This document shows, piece after piece, positions 16,416-25,353 of a DNA stretch of 64,000 nt. This stretch comes from Nocardia rosealba (GTDB taxonomy: Bacteria; Actinomycetota; Actinomycetes; Mycobacteriales; Mycobacteriaceae), in NCBI RefSeq assembly GCF_020216065.1, contig NZ_JAIWNA010000007.1, forward strand, positions 62,001 through 126,000, given 5' to 3'. The notes under the pieces are model-generated. The model did not search any database and was not told where the DNA came from. It worked only from the letters and a program-made list of their open reading frames with translations. The position numbers were made by a program, and so were the translations under genes. Numbering within the stretch: position 1 is the first letter of the stretch; the number at the start of each line of letters is the position of its first letter.

Positions 16416-17051
16416 TTACCCCGTCTGCGCCCAGCGGGTGGTGCCCGGGGGAGCGGTCAAGGTGTTGATCAGGTCGATGCCCGCGACGATCAGGGTCGGC
16501 CCACCGGCGACGATGGTGCCGATGATCGCACCGACGGACGCACCGGTGATGAGGCCGGGCAGTGCGCCGACGCCGCCTGCGGCCGCGCCGACGACGAGTC
16601 CGATCACCGCGCCGATGGCCATGCCGACGAAGCTGCCGATGGCGGTGGCCAGGCCGAAGGTGGAGGCGAAATTAGCCTGTGCCGCATAGTTTTCCGAGGG
16701 CGAGGCGACCGGGGTGAGGTTGGGGCGCGCGGTGGCCACGTCCTTCACAGCGGTCAGTTCGAGCTTGCGGCCCTCGTCGCTGACCGCGTGCGGCAGCGGG
16801 TACTCGAGGGCCCCGTCGCGCACCGAAAGCGGCAGCGACAGCAGAGTGGCGCCCGCTTCGTCGCGAACCTGGACGGCGCCGTCGGTGACGGTGAAGGTGC
16901 CGTGCGTGAGGGTGGTGACAACAGTGTTGCCGATGAGTTCGGTGCGGTACTCGACGCTCGGCGGCACCGGTTCGGCGTTCGCCACGCCGGTGCCGACGAG
17001 TGCTGCCGCGAGCACCGGAATGGCGACCGCGGCGATCTTACGGATGATCAT
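16416..17051 (-). CDS. Exported glycine-rich protein with C-terminal membrane hairpin
   Basis: A 211-residue protein with a signal peptide (basic MIIRK, hydrophobic core, cleavage likely after GVANA), then a beta-rich extracellular region of about 100 residues. The C-terminal Gly/Ala-rich part has GMAIGAVIGLVVGAAAGGVG and VGAIIGTIVAGGPTLIVAGI, two closely spaced membrane-active segments. Proteins of this plan are common in Nocardia and relatives and have no known function. An AT-rich upstream stretch near 17195-17245 may contain its promoter. Confidence 0.75.
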   Translation of the reverse strand: MIIRKIAAVAIPVLAAALVGTGVANAEPVPPSVEYRTELIGNTVVTTLTHGTFTVTDGAVQVRDEAGATLLSLPLSVRDGALEYPLPHAVSDEGRKLELTAVKDVATARPNLTPVASPSENYAAQANFASTFGLATAIGSFVGMAIGAVIGLVVGAAAGGVGALPGLITGASVGAIIGTIVAGGPTLIVAGIDLINTLTAPPGTTRWAQTG

Positions 17052-17262
17052 GTGAACATTCCCATCTGGTTTTCATCAGGAGACGTGCCCAAACGAAGGC
17101 GCCGCGTTCGTTGCTTCCCCCGAGAAGCGAGCGTCGGCACGTGAAAGCGGTCCAGCTCGGTTGTCGGTTGAACGCTAGTCGTCTCGCTGGTGTCTCACAG
17201 GGGAATTCAGATTTTAAACATGAAATTCCTCATAGATATACGCTATGGCGAGCCATGCTCTT

Positions 17263-18003
17263 TCACAGTGCGGCGTTGAGCCCGAGCGCACCCGCGCAGA
17301 CCGCGAAGACGATCACAAGGGCAACGGCATCGCGCCTGGTCGGGGCGCTGGGATGGGCCGTGAGCATGCCCGTGCCGCCGCGCGCGGTGATGGCCTCGGC
17401 CAGCTCGCCCGCCCGCCGTGACGACACCGCCATGCACGCGGTGAGAATGTCGATGAGCGGGTTCGCGTCGGAGGCGCGGTGCAGCAGGCTCTCCTTCGGG
17501 CGCAGCTTGCGGGCCGCGCGCAGCACCCGGATCTCGTCGAGCAGCAGCGGCAGCCCGCGCAGGGTGAGGGCGACGACCACCGCCCACTCGTCGACCGGCA
17601 GCCGCAGCTTGCGCAGCGGCGCACCGAGCTTGGCCAGCGCCGGGGCCACCTCGCCCATCGGGGTGGTGAACGCGATCAGCAGCGAGGCCGCGACCAGCAC
17701 CAGACCGAACACGACCACCTGTGCGTAGACCAGCACTCCGCGCGTTCCGTTGGGGATGTTGACCAGCGCGCCGAGCACGATCAGTCCCCAGAACCACAGC
17801 GGCAGGCGCGGTAGCGCGCCGAGCGGAATCCTGGCCAGCACGGCGATCGCGATCAGGAATGCGATGATCACGCCGAGCACCGGCCACGCGGGCCAGAACA
17901 TCAGCAGCAGGCTGATGGTGAACGCCGCGATCATCTTGGTGCCCGCCCACAAGCGGTGCACCACGCTGTCCACGGGTACCTCGCGCAACAAAACGGTGCT
18001 CAT
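17263..18003 (-). CDS. ecfT: ECF transporter transmembrane subunit EcfT
   Basis: A 246-residue polytopic protein of the CbiQ/EcfT family (Rv2325c type). It has about five helices, among them AAFTISLLLMFWPAWPVLGV and LPLWFWGLIVLGALVNI. The cytoplasmic coupling helices are marked by RVLRAARKLRP and the conserved SSRRAGELAEAITARGGTGM, which contains an AxxARG-like motif that touches the ATPases. ATG 18003 overlaps the stop of the fused ATPase gene by four bases. Substrate unknown; vitamin or metal uptake is usual for the family. Confidence 0.9.
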   Translation of the reverse strand: MSTVLLREVPVDSVVHRLWAGTKMIAAFTISLLLMFWPAWPVLGVIIAFLIAIAVLARIPLGALPRLPLWFWGLIVLGALVNIPNGTRGVLVYAQVVVFGLVLVAASLLIAFTTPMGEVAPALAKLGAPLRKLRLPVDEWAVVVALTLRGLPLLLDEIRVLRAARKLRPKESLLHRASDANPLIDILTACMAVSSRRAGELAEAITARGGTGMLTAHPSAPTRRDAVALVIVFAVCAGALGLNAAL

Positions 18004-20093
18004 CGGGCCACTCCGTTCCCCGGTTCGTTGCGTGAATTGTCCAGTCGCCACAGCGGTTCGGTGTGCGCGGCGACGGCGCCGACGGTCTGTCGCGCGGTTT
18101 CGACGATCACCCCGGAATCCAGGTGGACGGTGCGATCGCAGACCACCGACACATCGGCCACATCGTGTGAGATGACGATCAAGGTGAGCCCCGAATCGCG
18201 CAGGCGGGCAAGCAGTTCCACCACTTCGGCGCGGCCCTGCGGGTCGAGCCCGGCCAGCGGTTCGTCCAGGACCACGACCTGGGGATGGCTGGCGACCATC
18301 GCCGCGAGCACCACCCGTTTGGCCTGACCGCCGCTGAGTTCGTCGACCGAGCGGGCCGCGAAGGCCCGGTCGAGGCCGACCGCGTCGAGCGCGCGGCCCA
18401 CCGCGCCGGAACCGGTGGCCTTGCCACCCCAGTCGGCGATCTCCTCGCCGACCGTCTGCTTCTGCAGCTGCAGGCGGGAATGCTGGAACGCCAGGGTGAC
18501 GCGTCCGATCTGCTTGTCGACCGGGGTACCGCGCAGTTCGCAGCTGCCCTCGCTCGGGGCGATCAGGCCGGCGATGATCCAGGCCAGCGTCGACTTGCCC
18601 GACCCGTTGCCGCCGACCACGAGCAGTGCCTCGCCGCGGCGCACCGACAGGTCGACACCGTGCAGGGCCGGCGCCTCCCACGGTGTGCCCCGGTTGTAGG
18701 TGTGGCGCACGCCGGTGAGTTCGAGGATGGGTTCACCCATCGGTGCCCGGCGCCGGTCGCGGGCCGGTTGCGGCCAGGCCGCCAGCCGGTCGACCATGCG
18801 GCCCTGCGCCAGGTGGATCACCCGGCCCGCGGCGCTGGCGTCGGCTTCGTGGTGGGTCACCAGCACCACGGCGGTGCCGTGCCGCTCGGGCAGCCGGGCC
18901 AGCAGGGCCACCAGGTCGCGGCGGCCGTCCGGATCGATCATCGAGGTGGCTTCGTCGGCGATGAGCAGGGCCGGGCGCCGGGCCAGGGCCGCGGCGACGG
19001 CGAGGCGCTGCTGCTGGCCACCGGAGAGGGTGGCGGTTTCGCGGCGGCCCATGCCGTCGAGGCCGACCTCGGCGAGCAGCGCGTCCACGTCGACCTGGGC
19101 GGCGAGGTCGGGCGGCAGGCCCCACACCACGTCGTCGGCGACGGAGACGCCGAGGGTCTGGCTCTCGGGGCGTTGCAGCACCAGCGCGGTGCCGCCGAGT
19201 TTGCCGAGGCCCGCCGAACCCGGCCGGTCGACGGCGCCGGAGGTCGGTGGTCTGCCCGCGAGCACCCGGGTGAGCGTCGATTTGCCCGACCCGTTGTGCC
19301 CGACCACGGCGACGAACTCGCCGGGCCGGATGGTGAGGTCGATATCTGCGAGTGCGTCGGTGGCGGCTCCCGGATACCGGAAACCGACGCCGTGCAGGGA
19401 GACGGGCAACGGCGCGATCTGCCGGTCGTCCTCGGGTGCGTCGAGGCGGTCGCTGCCCGGCAGCCACCGCAGCCGGTCGAGCACCGAGCCGAGCACGAAC
19501 CAGGAGACGACGGTGCTCACGAACACCCCGAGCGCGACCGAGCCGCCGATGTAGAGCCACCACCAGCGCAGCACGGCATCGGTGGCCTCGGTCGCCATCC
19601 GGCCGAGCGGTTCGAGCTGCGCCTGTCGTTCGGCGAGGTTGTTGATGCCCTCGGCGGTGCTGCGGATGGCATCGAAGAACAGCTGCCTGGTGCGGGCGAA
19701 CAGCAGCAGGCTCGCCACCGAGAACAGCCCCCAGCCGAGGCCGGCGACCAGCCCGAGCGCCAGCACCGCGGCGAATCCGCCACCTCGCCGTTTGACGATG
19801 CCGACGATCCCGGCGATGGTCGCGGCACCGAGCACCCCGAGCGCGGGCATGATCCCCGCCGCCACGAACGTCACCAGTCCGGCGGCGACGGTCGCGGTGA
19901 CCAGCGCCCGCAGCCGGTAGCGGTGGGCCAGCAGCCCGAGCGGAACGGCCGCGACCAGCTGCAACGCGGCCGCCATCGGCACCAACGACCCCACGGTGAT
20001 GAGGCCGACGGTGAGCCCCGCCATCACCGCCCCGGTGGCCAGCTCGATGGGACGCAGTGGTCCGCGAGGAAGATCCGCGGGCTTGTGATTCAC
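18000..20093 (-). CDS. ECF transporter fusion: membrane S-like domain plus two EcfA ATPase domains (Rv2326c type)
   Basis: A 697-residue single chain. The first 215 or so residues form about six membrane helices resembling an S-component/DUF2232 domain. Two ABC ATPase domains follow. ATPase 1 has VVGHNGSGKSTLTRVLAG, signature TLSGGQQQRLAVAAALA and Walker B PALLIADEATSM. ATPase 2 has VVGGNGSGKSTLAWIIAG, signature ELSGGQAKRVVLAAMVA and Walker B VVVLDEPLAGLDP. Both look catalytically complete. With EcfT next door the pair supplies every part of an ECF importer. The size equals that recalled for M. tuberculosis Rv2326c. GTG 20093 is the start. The substrate cannot be read from sequence. Confidence 0.88.
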   Translation of the reverse strand: MNHKPADLPRGPLRPIELATGAVMAGLTVGLITVGSLVPMAAALQLVAAVPLGLLAHRYRLRALVTATVAAGLVTFVAAGIMPALGVLGAATIAGIVGIVKRRGGGFAAVLALGLVAGLGWGLFSVASLLLFARTRQLFFDAIRSTAEGINNLAERQAQLEPLGRMATEATDAVLRWWWLYIGGSVALGVFVSTVVSWFVLGSVLDRLRWLPGSDRLDAPEDDRQIAPLPVSLHGVGFRYPGAATDALADIDLTIRPGEFVAVVGHNGSGKSTLTRVLAGRPPTSGAVDRPGSAGLGKLGGTALVLQRPESQTLGVSVADDVVWGLPPDLAAQVDVDALLAEVGLDGMGRRETATLSGGQQQRLAVAAALARRPALLIADEATSMIDPDGRRDLVALLARLPERHGTAVVLVTHHEADASAAGRVIHLAQGRMVDRLAAWPQPARDRRRAPMGEPILELTGVRHTYNRGTPWEAPALHGVDLSVRRGEALLVVGGNGSGKSTLAWIIAGLIAPSEGSCELRGTPVDKQIGRVTLAFQHSRLQLQKQTVGEEIADWGGKATGSGAVGRALDAVGLDRAFAARSVDELSGGQAKRVVLAAMVASHPQVVVLDEPLAGLDPQGRAEVVELLARLRDSGLTLIVISHDVADVSVVCDRTVHLDSGVIVETARQTVGAVAAHTEPLWRLDNSRNEPGNGVAR

Positions 20094-20194
20094 GTGTCCA
20101 GTCTGCCAGGGGGTTGCCCCACCCGGATATGCGCGCCGTGTGGATTATGTGTGGATTCCGTGGCCCCACCTGGTGGTGGGCACGGCGCGCAGGC

Positions 20195-20974
20195 TCAGAT
20201 CCGGGGTTCGGCCAGCCAGCCGCCCATCGCCACCGTGCGGAAATGCGTTGTCAGAGCATGGTTTTCGTCGATGACGTGCAACGCGATGGCCGGGTCGGGC
20301 GCGTAGTCCATCACGCGGTGCGGCGGGGTGATCTCCCATTCGCCGCCGAGGACCGAGGCGGTGCTCGGGCAGGTGATCATCGGCTTGCCCGCGAAGGTGG
20401 TGGCGATGGGGGAGTGGGCGTGGCCGGTGAGGACGCCGATGATGCGCTGGTCGCCCGCGACGATGGCGGCCAGACGACCGGGATCGGCCAGCGCGATCAC
20501 GTCGACGATCGGGCTGAACAGGTGGTTCGGCGGGTGGTGCAGGGCGATGAGGATCGGGCCGTCGGCGGGCGCCTCGGCCAGGGCGGCGCGCAGCCACGTG
20601 TACGTGTCCTCGGACAGCTCACCGCTCGGCTCGCCGGGGATGCTGGAATCGAGCATGAGGATCGTCAGCGGGCCGACGCGGTTGGCGCTGTTGATGGGTG
20701 CCGTGGAGGCGGGCTCGCCGAGCAGGCCGGTGCGGAAGTTCGCGCGGTCGTCGTGGTTGCCGGGGAGCAGGTAGACCGGGATGTCGGCGGTCAGGGCCAG
20801 GCGCGCCTCGGCGTACTGCTCGGGTCTGCCGGAATCGGTGATGTCGCCGGTGACGAGGATGACGTCGGGCCTGCGCGGCAGGTCCGCCAGATAACCCATC
20901 ACCGCCTCGACCCGTTCGGTATTGCGTGCGCTGAGGTCGAAATGGGTGTCGCTGAGCTGAGCCGCCAGGATCAT
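20195..20974 (-). CDS. Metallophosphoesterase, cyclic-nucleotide phosphodiesterase type (CpdA/Rv0805-like)
   Basis: A 259-residue class III phosphodiesterase-like enzyme. All metal motifs are visible: QLSDTHFD (DxH), VTGDITDSG (GD), LPGNHDDRANF (GNHD), ALHHPP and LTGHAHSPIAT (GHxH). In mycobacteria the Rv0805 group cleaves cAMP and other phosphodiesters. A class III cyclase gene lies about 1.1 kb away, which makes a cyclic-nucleotide role plausible. A small hairpin at 20165-20180 follows the stop. Confidence 0.88.
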   Translation of the reverse strand: MILAAQLSDTHFDLSARNTERVEAVMGYLADLPRRPDVILVTGDITDSGRPEQYAEARLALTADIPVYLLPGNHDDRANFRTGLLGEPASTAPINSANRVGPLTILMLDSSIPGEPSGELSEDTYTWLRAALAEAPADGPILIALHHPPNHLFSPIVDVIALADPGRLAAIVAGDQRIIGVLTGHAHSPIATTFAGKPMITCPSTASVLGGEWEITPPHRVMDYAPDPAIALHVIDENHALTTHFRTVAMGGWLAEPRI

Positions 20975-21241
20975 CGGCAGTCGCTTTCTTCTCTGGGATC
21001 GCTCCGTTGCGTCAGAGTGCGCCGGGATGACTCATCGGCACCCTTCAAGGCTAGATGACCTGCGCTTATTCGTCTGCATGAGCCGCACCACGGACCGAAA
21101 CCCATCGCCTGGTCTGTGTGCGTTTTCACCGCGCGGAAGCGCACGTTCTCCTGCGCGAATCAGCCTGTTGTAGTAGGTGTCTTCCGCTGAGTGGGACCGC
21201 GCGCAACGACGGCAGCAGCAGTTGGGAAATCGTCGGGTAGG
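20975..21241. other. Intergenic region upstream of the phosphodiesterase
   Basis: About 270 bp between the phosphodiesterase start and the pseudouridine synthase stop. It should hold the phosphodiesterase promoter. Several open frames cross it, but none has a ribosome site or recognisable product, and no strong dyad was seen. Confidence 0.3.
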
Positions 21242-22012
21242 TCAGCAGGCCGAGCGGCGGTCGGCTTCGGCGAGTAGGTGAGCTGCCTCGTCGGGGTCGG
21301 CGGTGAAGGGTGCCCAGAAGTCGGGGCCCGGGGTGGCGCGTAGGTCGAGGACCGGTGGGGTGAGCCAGTCGGCGTCCAGGCGCAGCCGCCAGGAGTGCAG
21401 GTGGGTGCGGGGGAGGGCGGCGGTGCGGTCGAACAGGGGGTCACCGAGGATCGGGTGGCCGGTCCAGGCGAGCTGTACGCGGATCTGATGTCGTCGCCCG
21501 GTCACCGGTTGCAGGGCGAGCAGGGCGCGATCGTCTTTGCGCGCGATGGTGGTGAACCTGGTGAGCGAGGGGTAGTTCTTGGCGGGCAGCAGGTCGGCGT
21601 CGTCGACGAACCAGCGCTCGCCCTCGCGGCGGATCGCCTCGCGCGGCGCCGCGATCCGCACCCGGTTCTTGCGTCCCACGCTCAACGGCAGGTCGAGTTC
21701 GCCCTGGTCGGGCAGGTCGTCCCCGGACACGATCGCCAGATAGGCCTTGCGCGCGGTCTGCTTGTTGAACTGGCGGGTGAGCTGCCCGTGCGCCGCCAGA
21801 TCGGTCGCCAGCAGCACCAGCCCGGAGGTCACCTTGTCGATCCGGTGCACCGGGTACACCTGTGTCCCCGCCGCCTGCGCGATCTCGACCAGATCGGTAT
21901 CGTGCCGCTCCCCGGTCACCGAAATGCCCGACGGCTTGTTCAGTGCCACCACCGCGTCATCGGCGAACACCGTGTACGCCTCGCGCACACTCAGCCAATC
22001 CATCTCCACCAC
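21242..22012 (-). CDS. RluA-family pseudouridine synthase
   Basis: A 256-residue RNA pseudouridylate synthase domain protein without an S4 domain. The catalytic motif is YPVHRIDKVTSGLVLLA, whose Asp is the nucleophile. The substrate-binding ALQPVTGRRHQIRVQLAWTG and GDPLFDRTA are clear. It would modify a uridine in rRNA or tRNA; the target is unknown. The start is GTG 22012 or the ATG at 22003; AGGG five bases before the GTG favours the former. Confidence 0.88.
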   Translation of the reverse strand: MVEMDWLSVREAYTVFADDAVVALNKPSGISVTGERHDTDLVEIAQAAGTQVYPVHRIDKVTSGLVLLATDLAAHGQLTRQFNKQTARKAYLAIVSGDDLPDQGELDLPLSVGRKNRVRIAAPREAIRREGERWFVDDADLLPAKNYPSLTRFTTIARKDDRALLALQPVTGRRHQIRVQLAWTGHPILGDPLFDRTAALPRTHLHSWRLRLDADWLTPPVLDLRATPGPDFWAPFTADPDEAAHLLAEADRRSAC

Positions 22013-22067
22013 AACACCCTAGAGAACGGTGTCCCGTACCCCTTCGACACGGTGCTCCGAGCCGAAT

Positions 22068-23054
22068 TCACGCGCGGCGGAGGCGGTGGGGGCGCAGGCG
22101 GTTGAAGCCGCGGACGCGGACGCTGCGCAGGTGGCGGATGGCGAATTCGGGGTGGTCGGCGAGGGCTTCGGCAGCCGCGTCGTCGATGAGGATGTTGGCG
22201 GGGCGGGCGACGCCGGTGAGGCGGGCGGCGATATTGACCACCGACCCGTACAGGTCGCCGAAGCGTTGCAGCACCTCACCGTAGGCGAAGGCGACGCGCA
22301 GTTCGGGGGTACCGCCGACGAGCATGGTCGACTCCTGGACGGCCAGGGCGATCCGGGCCGCGTCGACCGCGTTCTCGGCGGCGAACATCACCTCGTCGCC
22401 CACGTTCTTGATCACCCAGCCGCCGTTGTCGGTGATCGCGGCGGTGGTGGTCGACTCGAAAGCCTCCAGCAGTGTGGACAATTCGTCGGGATGCAGGTGT
22501 CGGGTGAGCCGGGTGAATCCGACCATGTCGGCGAATCCGACGGCCAGGGTGCGGGTGGATCCGTCCCCGGCGTCGTCGATGGAACGCGCGATGGCCGCCA
22601 CCAGATGCCTGCGCCACACATACGCCTGCAACTGCTCGACCTCGGCGAGGGTGTCCTCGGCGGCCGCCCTGATCCGCTCGGTCACGGGCAGGGCGGGATC
22701 GGCCGCCTCCGCGCGGACCTTGACCTCGGCGAGCACCAGGTCGGCCTGCCATTCGGCCAGCCGCGCCAGGCCCTGACCGATGGTGCGCGCCGCCGCCGCC
22801 TGCTGCCGGAGATTCGACGCCGCAACCACTTTCATGCCGCGGAAGGTGCTGACCGAGTCGATGTCGATCTGGGCGTAGTCGACTGCTTCCTCGGAGTTGG
22901 CGGGGAAACCGAGCGCTGTCCACAGCCGCCGGGATTCGCTCTCCGGTACGCCGGAGAGCTCGGCCACCTGGGTCCGGTTGAACCGTCGTGGACCGCCCAG
23001 TAGCGCCTCCTCGACGATGCGCTGTACCAATTCGGTCATCTCGGGCTCCGACAT
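22068..23054 (-). CDS. Class III adenylate/guanylate cyclase with N-terminal regulatory helical domain
   Basis: A 328-residue soluble cyclase. The C-terminal catalytic domain (about 160-325) has both metal aspartates (VGFADMVGFT and KNVGDEVMF), the lysine before the second Asp that selects adenine, the partner Asp in GDLYGSVVN, and the transition-state Asn and Arg in NIAARLTG. All six canonical residues are therefore present and cAMP synthesis is expected. The N-terminal 150 residues are helical, with FNRTQVAELSGVPESESRRL resembling the autoinhibitory domain of Rv2212/Rv1264-like cyclases. No membrane segment. Confidence 0.88.
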   Translation of the reverse strand: MSEPEMTELVQRIVEEALLGGPRRFNRTQVAELSGVPESESRRLWTALGFPANSEEAVDYAQIDIDSVSTFRGMKVVAASNLRQQAAAARTIGQGLARLAEWQADLVLAEVKVRAEAADPALPVTERIRAAAEDTLAEVEQLQAYVWRRHLVAAIARSIDDAGDGSTRTLAVGFADMVGFTRLTRHLHPDELSTLLEAFESTTTAAITDNGGWVIKNVGDEVMFAAENAVDAARIALAVQESTMLVGGTPELRVAFAYGEVLQRFGDLYGSVVNIAARLTGVARPANILIDDAAAEALADHPEFAIRHLRSVRVRGFNRLRPHRLRRA

Positions 23055-23247
23055 ACCTGAAACTTTACGGCCACCGGCTGTACACCCGGGGATCCTCGCC
23101 TGCCGCCTTGGCAGGGTTCACAACAATGACGCCCCACACAATTGTTCACCCGCCGGTGTCCTGACCTGGACGATTACCTGCGGGTGAGCTAGGGACGGGA
23201 AAAGTGCGTACTTCTGCGCCGCCGGGATGGCGCCCACACTCGGACCC

Positions 23248-24138
23248 ATGAACAACGTGACCGTGCTCGGCACCGGCGCGATGGGCACCGCGATCGCCCA
23301 GGCCTTTCTCGCCGCCGGCTACCGCACCCATGTCTGGAACCGCAGCCCCGAGCGCACCACGGCCCTGGTGGCGGCGGGTGCGATCGCACATCCCGCCGTC
23401 GCCGATGCCGTCGCCGCGAGCCGGGTGATCGTGGCGACCATGACGACCTTCGCCGCCACCCGTGACAGTCTGGACGGCACCGGTGAACTCGCCGGTCGCG
23501 ATCTCATCACGCTGAACAGCGGAACACCGGCGCAGGCAAGGCAATTCGCGCGCTTCGCACATTGCGTGGGCGCGCGTTACCTCGGTGGTGCGATCAAGAA
23601 CGTGCCATCGGCCGTCGGAAACTTCGACACCCTGCTGTATTTCGGTGGCGACCGCGCCGTCTTCGACGCCCATATCGAGACCTTGCGCGTGCTCGGCGGT
23701 GACATCGAATTCCTCGGCCCCGATCCCGACCTGGCCGCCCTCTACGAATCCGCCGTCGGCGCAACCCTTCTGCCCGCGTTGCTCGGCTTCTTCGAGGGCG
23801 CCGCCATCCTGGCCGCCCGAGGTATCCGCGCTGAGACGATGGTGCCGTACTCGGCGAAATGGTTGCGGATGATCGAGTCCCTGCTGCCGATCCTGGCCAC
23901 CGAGATCGACACCCAGGACTACACCCGCCTCGGCGCGACCATCGACCTGTTCCACACGGCGGTCACCGACGACACCCAACTGGCGGCCGAAACCGGCATC
24001 GACATGAGCTGGCACGAACCCATCCACCACCTGCTGCGCTGCGCGGTCGCCGAGGGACGCGGCGACCAGAGCGTCACCGCCCTGTTCGAACTGATCGCGG
24101 CAGGCACTCAGCAGAGCGCGCGAGCCCGCGGGGCGTGA
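23248..24138 (+). CDS. NAD(P)-dependent beta-hydroxyacid dehydrogenase/imine reductase family protein
   Basis: A 296-residue protein with an N-terminal Rossmann domain (VTVLGTGAMGTAIAQAFLAA, VWNRSPERT with the NADPH-type Arg) and an all-helical C-terminal dimerisation domain. The region NSGTPAQARQFA corresponds to the substrate loop. The missing catalytic lysine of true hydroxyacid dehydrogenases and GGAIKNVPSAVG resemble imine reductase-like proteins. ATG 23248 places the Rossmann motif at the usual position; an ATG at 23227 would add seven residues. The 3' end overlaps the convergent MerR gene by 31 bases. Confidence 0.82.
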   Translation: MNNVTVLGTGAMGTAIAQAFLAAGYRTHVWNRSPERTTALVAAGAIAHPAVADAVAASRVIVATMTTFAATRDSLDGTGELAGRDLITLNSGTPAQARQFARFAHCVGARYLGGAIKNVPSAVGNFDTLLYFGGDRAVFDAHIETLRVLGGDIEFLGPDPDLAALYESAVGATLLPALLGFFEGAAILAARGIRAETMVPYSAKWLRMIESLLPILATEIDTQDYTRLGATIDLFHTAVTDDTQLAAETGIDMSWHEPIHHLLRCAVAEGRGDQSVTALFELIAAGTQQSARARGA

Positions 24139-24836
24139 TCGCGCAGGACCTCCGCCAAGGCCGCCGCTGCCTCGAGCAGCGCCCGGGATCGACGGGCGAG
24201 TGCCGCCTCTCGGGTGGCGAGTGCGTCGCGTAGTTCGCCCGGCCCGCTGCGCCGGAACTGGGTGAGCACCGTGCGCAGGGTGGTTATGCCGTAACCCGCG
24301 CGCCGCAACTGGTGCACGATTCTGGCGTCGCGCACCTGTTCGGGCGTGTACCGGCGCGCCCTCCTCGCTCGCGAGGGGACGACCAATCCCATTGCGTCCC
24401 AATGCCGCAACGTGGAAGTGCGGACGCCGAGCGCGTCGGCGAGTTCGGCGATCCCGAGTGCGTCGGAGTCGCGCACGTCCGCGATGGGCTCGGCTCCGAT
24501 ACCGGCCGCCGCCCGCACCGCGAGCGCCAGCTCACCGCGTTCGGTGTGCAGGGCGGCGTGAACCGCGTCGAGCCCGGCCAGTGCCCGCTCGGTTTCCCCG
24601 GCGACGGCATCGCGCATGATCGCCTTCGCCGCCACCGGGCCGGTCCCTTCCGCCAGCGCGCGATACGCCCGCGCGGCGGCGACATGCACATCTCGATAGT
24701 TCCGGTGGCCACCCGGCGACCGTTGCGCGGCGGGCAGCACACCGTCGTTTTCGAGGTCGCGCACCTGCTGCACCGAGTAACCGGACGCCCGCGCCACATC
24801 GACCGTGCGCATCCGGCGCGAATAGAGCTTTGTCAC
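24108..24836 (-). CDS. MerR-family regulator with two DNA-binding domains
   Basis: A 242-residue regulator that carries two MerR-type winged helices. The first is RTVDVARASGYSVQQVRDLE with HRNYRDVHVAAA. The second is LGIAELADALGVRTSTLRHW with RRYTPEQVRDARIVHQL. The C-terminus is an Ala/Arg helical coiled segment. Duplicate domains are unusual; most MerR proteins have one and dimerise. GTG 24836 is chosen because AGGAG lies six bases before it; the frame stays open to a GTG at 24869. It is divergent from the DUF6194 gene across a 61-bp spacer with a dyad. Confidence 0.85.
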   Translation of the reverse strand: MTKLYSRRMRTVDVARASGYSVQQVRDLENDGVLPAAQRSPGGHRNYRDVHVAAARAYRALAEGTGPVAAKAIMRDAVAGETERALAGLDAVHAALHTERGELALAVRAAAGIGAEPIADVRDSDALGIAELADALGVRTSTLRHWDAMGLVVPSRARRARRYTPEQVRDARIVHQLRRAGYGITTLRTVLTQFRRSGPGELRDALATREAALARRSRALLEAAAALAEVLRDHAPRARALC

Positions 24837-24876
24837 GAGTTCTCCTGGCGATATCGCGTCCGAGTCCACACAAGCA

Positions 24877-24896
24877 CTTCAATGTGACGCTTGAAG
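24877..24896. promoter_or_regulatory. MerR-type dyad between the MerR and DUF6194 genes
   Basis: CTTCAA at 24877-24882 and TTGAAG at 24891-24896 form an inverted repeat with an eight-base spacer, immediately before the DUF6194 ATG at 24898. MerR regulators bind dyads of about this size within promoters. The DUF6194 message would then be nearly leaderless. Confidence 0.6.
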
Positions 24897-24897
24897 C

Positions 24898-25329
24898 ATG
24901 CAGATTACCGAGATCGACGACTTCGTGAGCGGACTCGACGGTGTGCTCGCCCTGCGGCCCACCGAGGGCAGCGACTTCCCCGAGATCAGCTGGGGCGACA
25001 TCTTCTACTACTACGCCCCGGAGGGCGTGGTGCCCCGTGGCCAGCCCTTCGCCACGATCGTCACCAAGAACTATCCCGACGACACCGCTTCCGACCTGGA
25101 CAGACCCGGTGCCTTCCGCGTCAATATCGCGGTCGCCGAGGACACCTTCGCCGAATACGCCGACAACCCGCTCGCCGACGACACCTTCGCCCCGCACCCG
25201 CAGTACGGCCGGGCGCACTGGCTTTCGATCACCAACCCCGGCCCGGATGCCGCCGAGGTGCTGCGGGAACTGTTGCGAGAAGCCCACGCACGCAATAAGT
25301 CACGCACGGAACGCCGTTCGCGACATTGA
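24898..25329 (+). CDS. DUF6194 family protein
   Basis: A 143-residue protein starting MQITEIDDFVSGLDGVL, with EISWGDIFYYYAPEG, FATIVTKNYPDD and the C-terminal HPQYGRAHWLSITNPGP, the hallmarks of the DUF6194 family found in Streptomyces and Nocardia. The fold and function are unknown; the family looks like a small alpha/beta protein. It is divergent from the MerR gene and probably its target. A seven-base-pair hairpin follows. Confidence 0.78.
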   Translation: MQITEIDDFVSGLDGVLALRPTEGSDFPEISWGDIFYYYAPEGVVPRGQPFATIVTKNYPDDTASDLDRPGAFRVNIAVAEDTFAEYADNPLADDTFAPHPQYGRAHWLSITNPGPDAAEVLRELLREAHARNKSRTERRSRH

Positions 25330-25351
25330 CCGCCGAGCGGTGTGCGGCGGT
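25329..25351. terminator. Hairpin between convergent DUF6194 and TetR genes
   Basis: ACCGCCG at 25329-25335 pairs with CGGCGGT at 25345-25351 across a nine-base loop, in the 24-bp gap between two converging stop codons. Confidence 0.55.
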
Positions 25352-25353
25352 TG

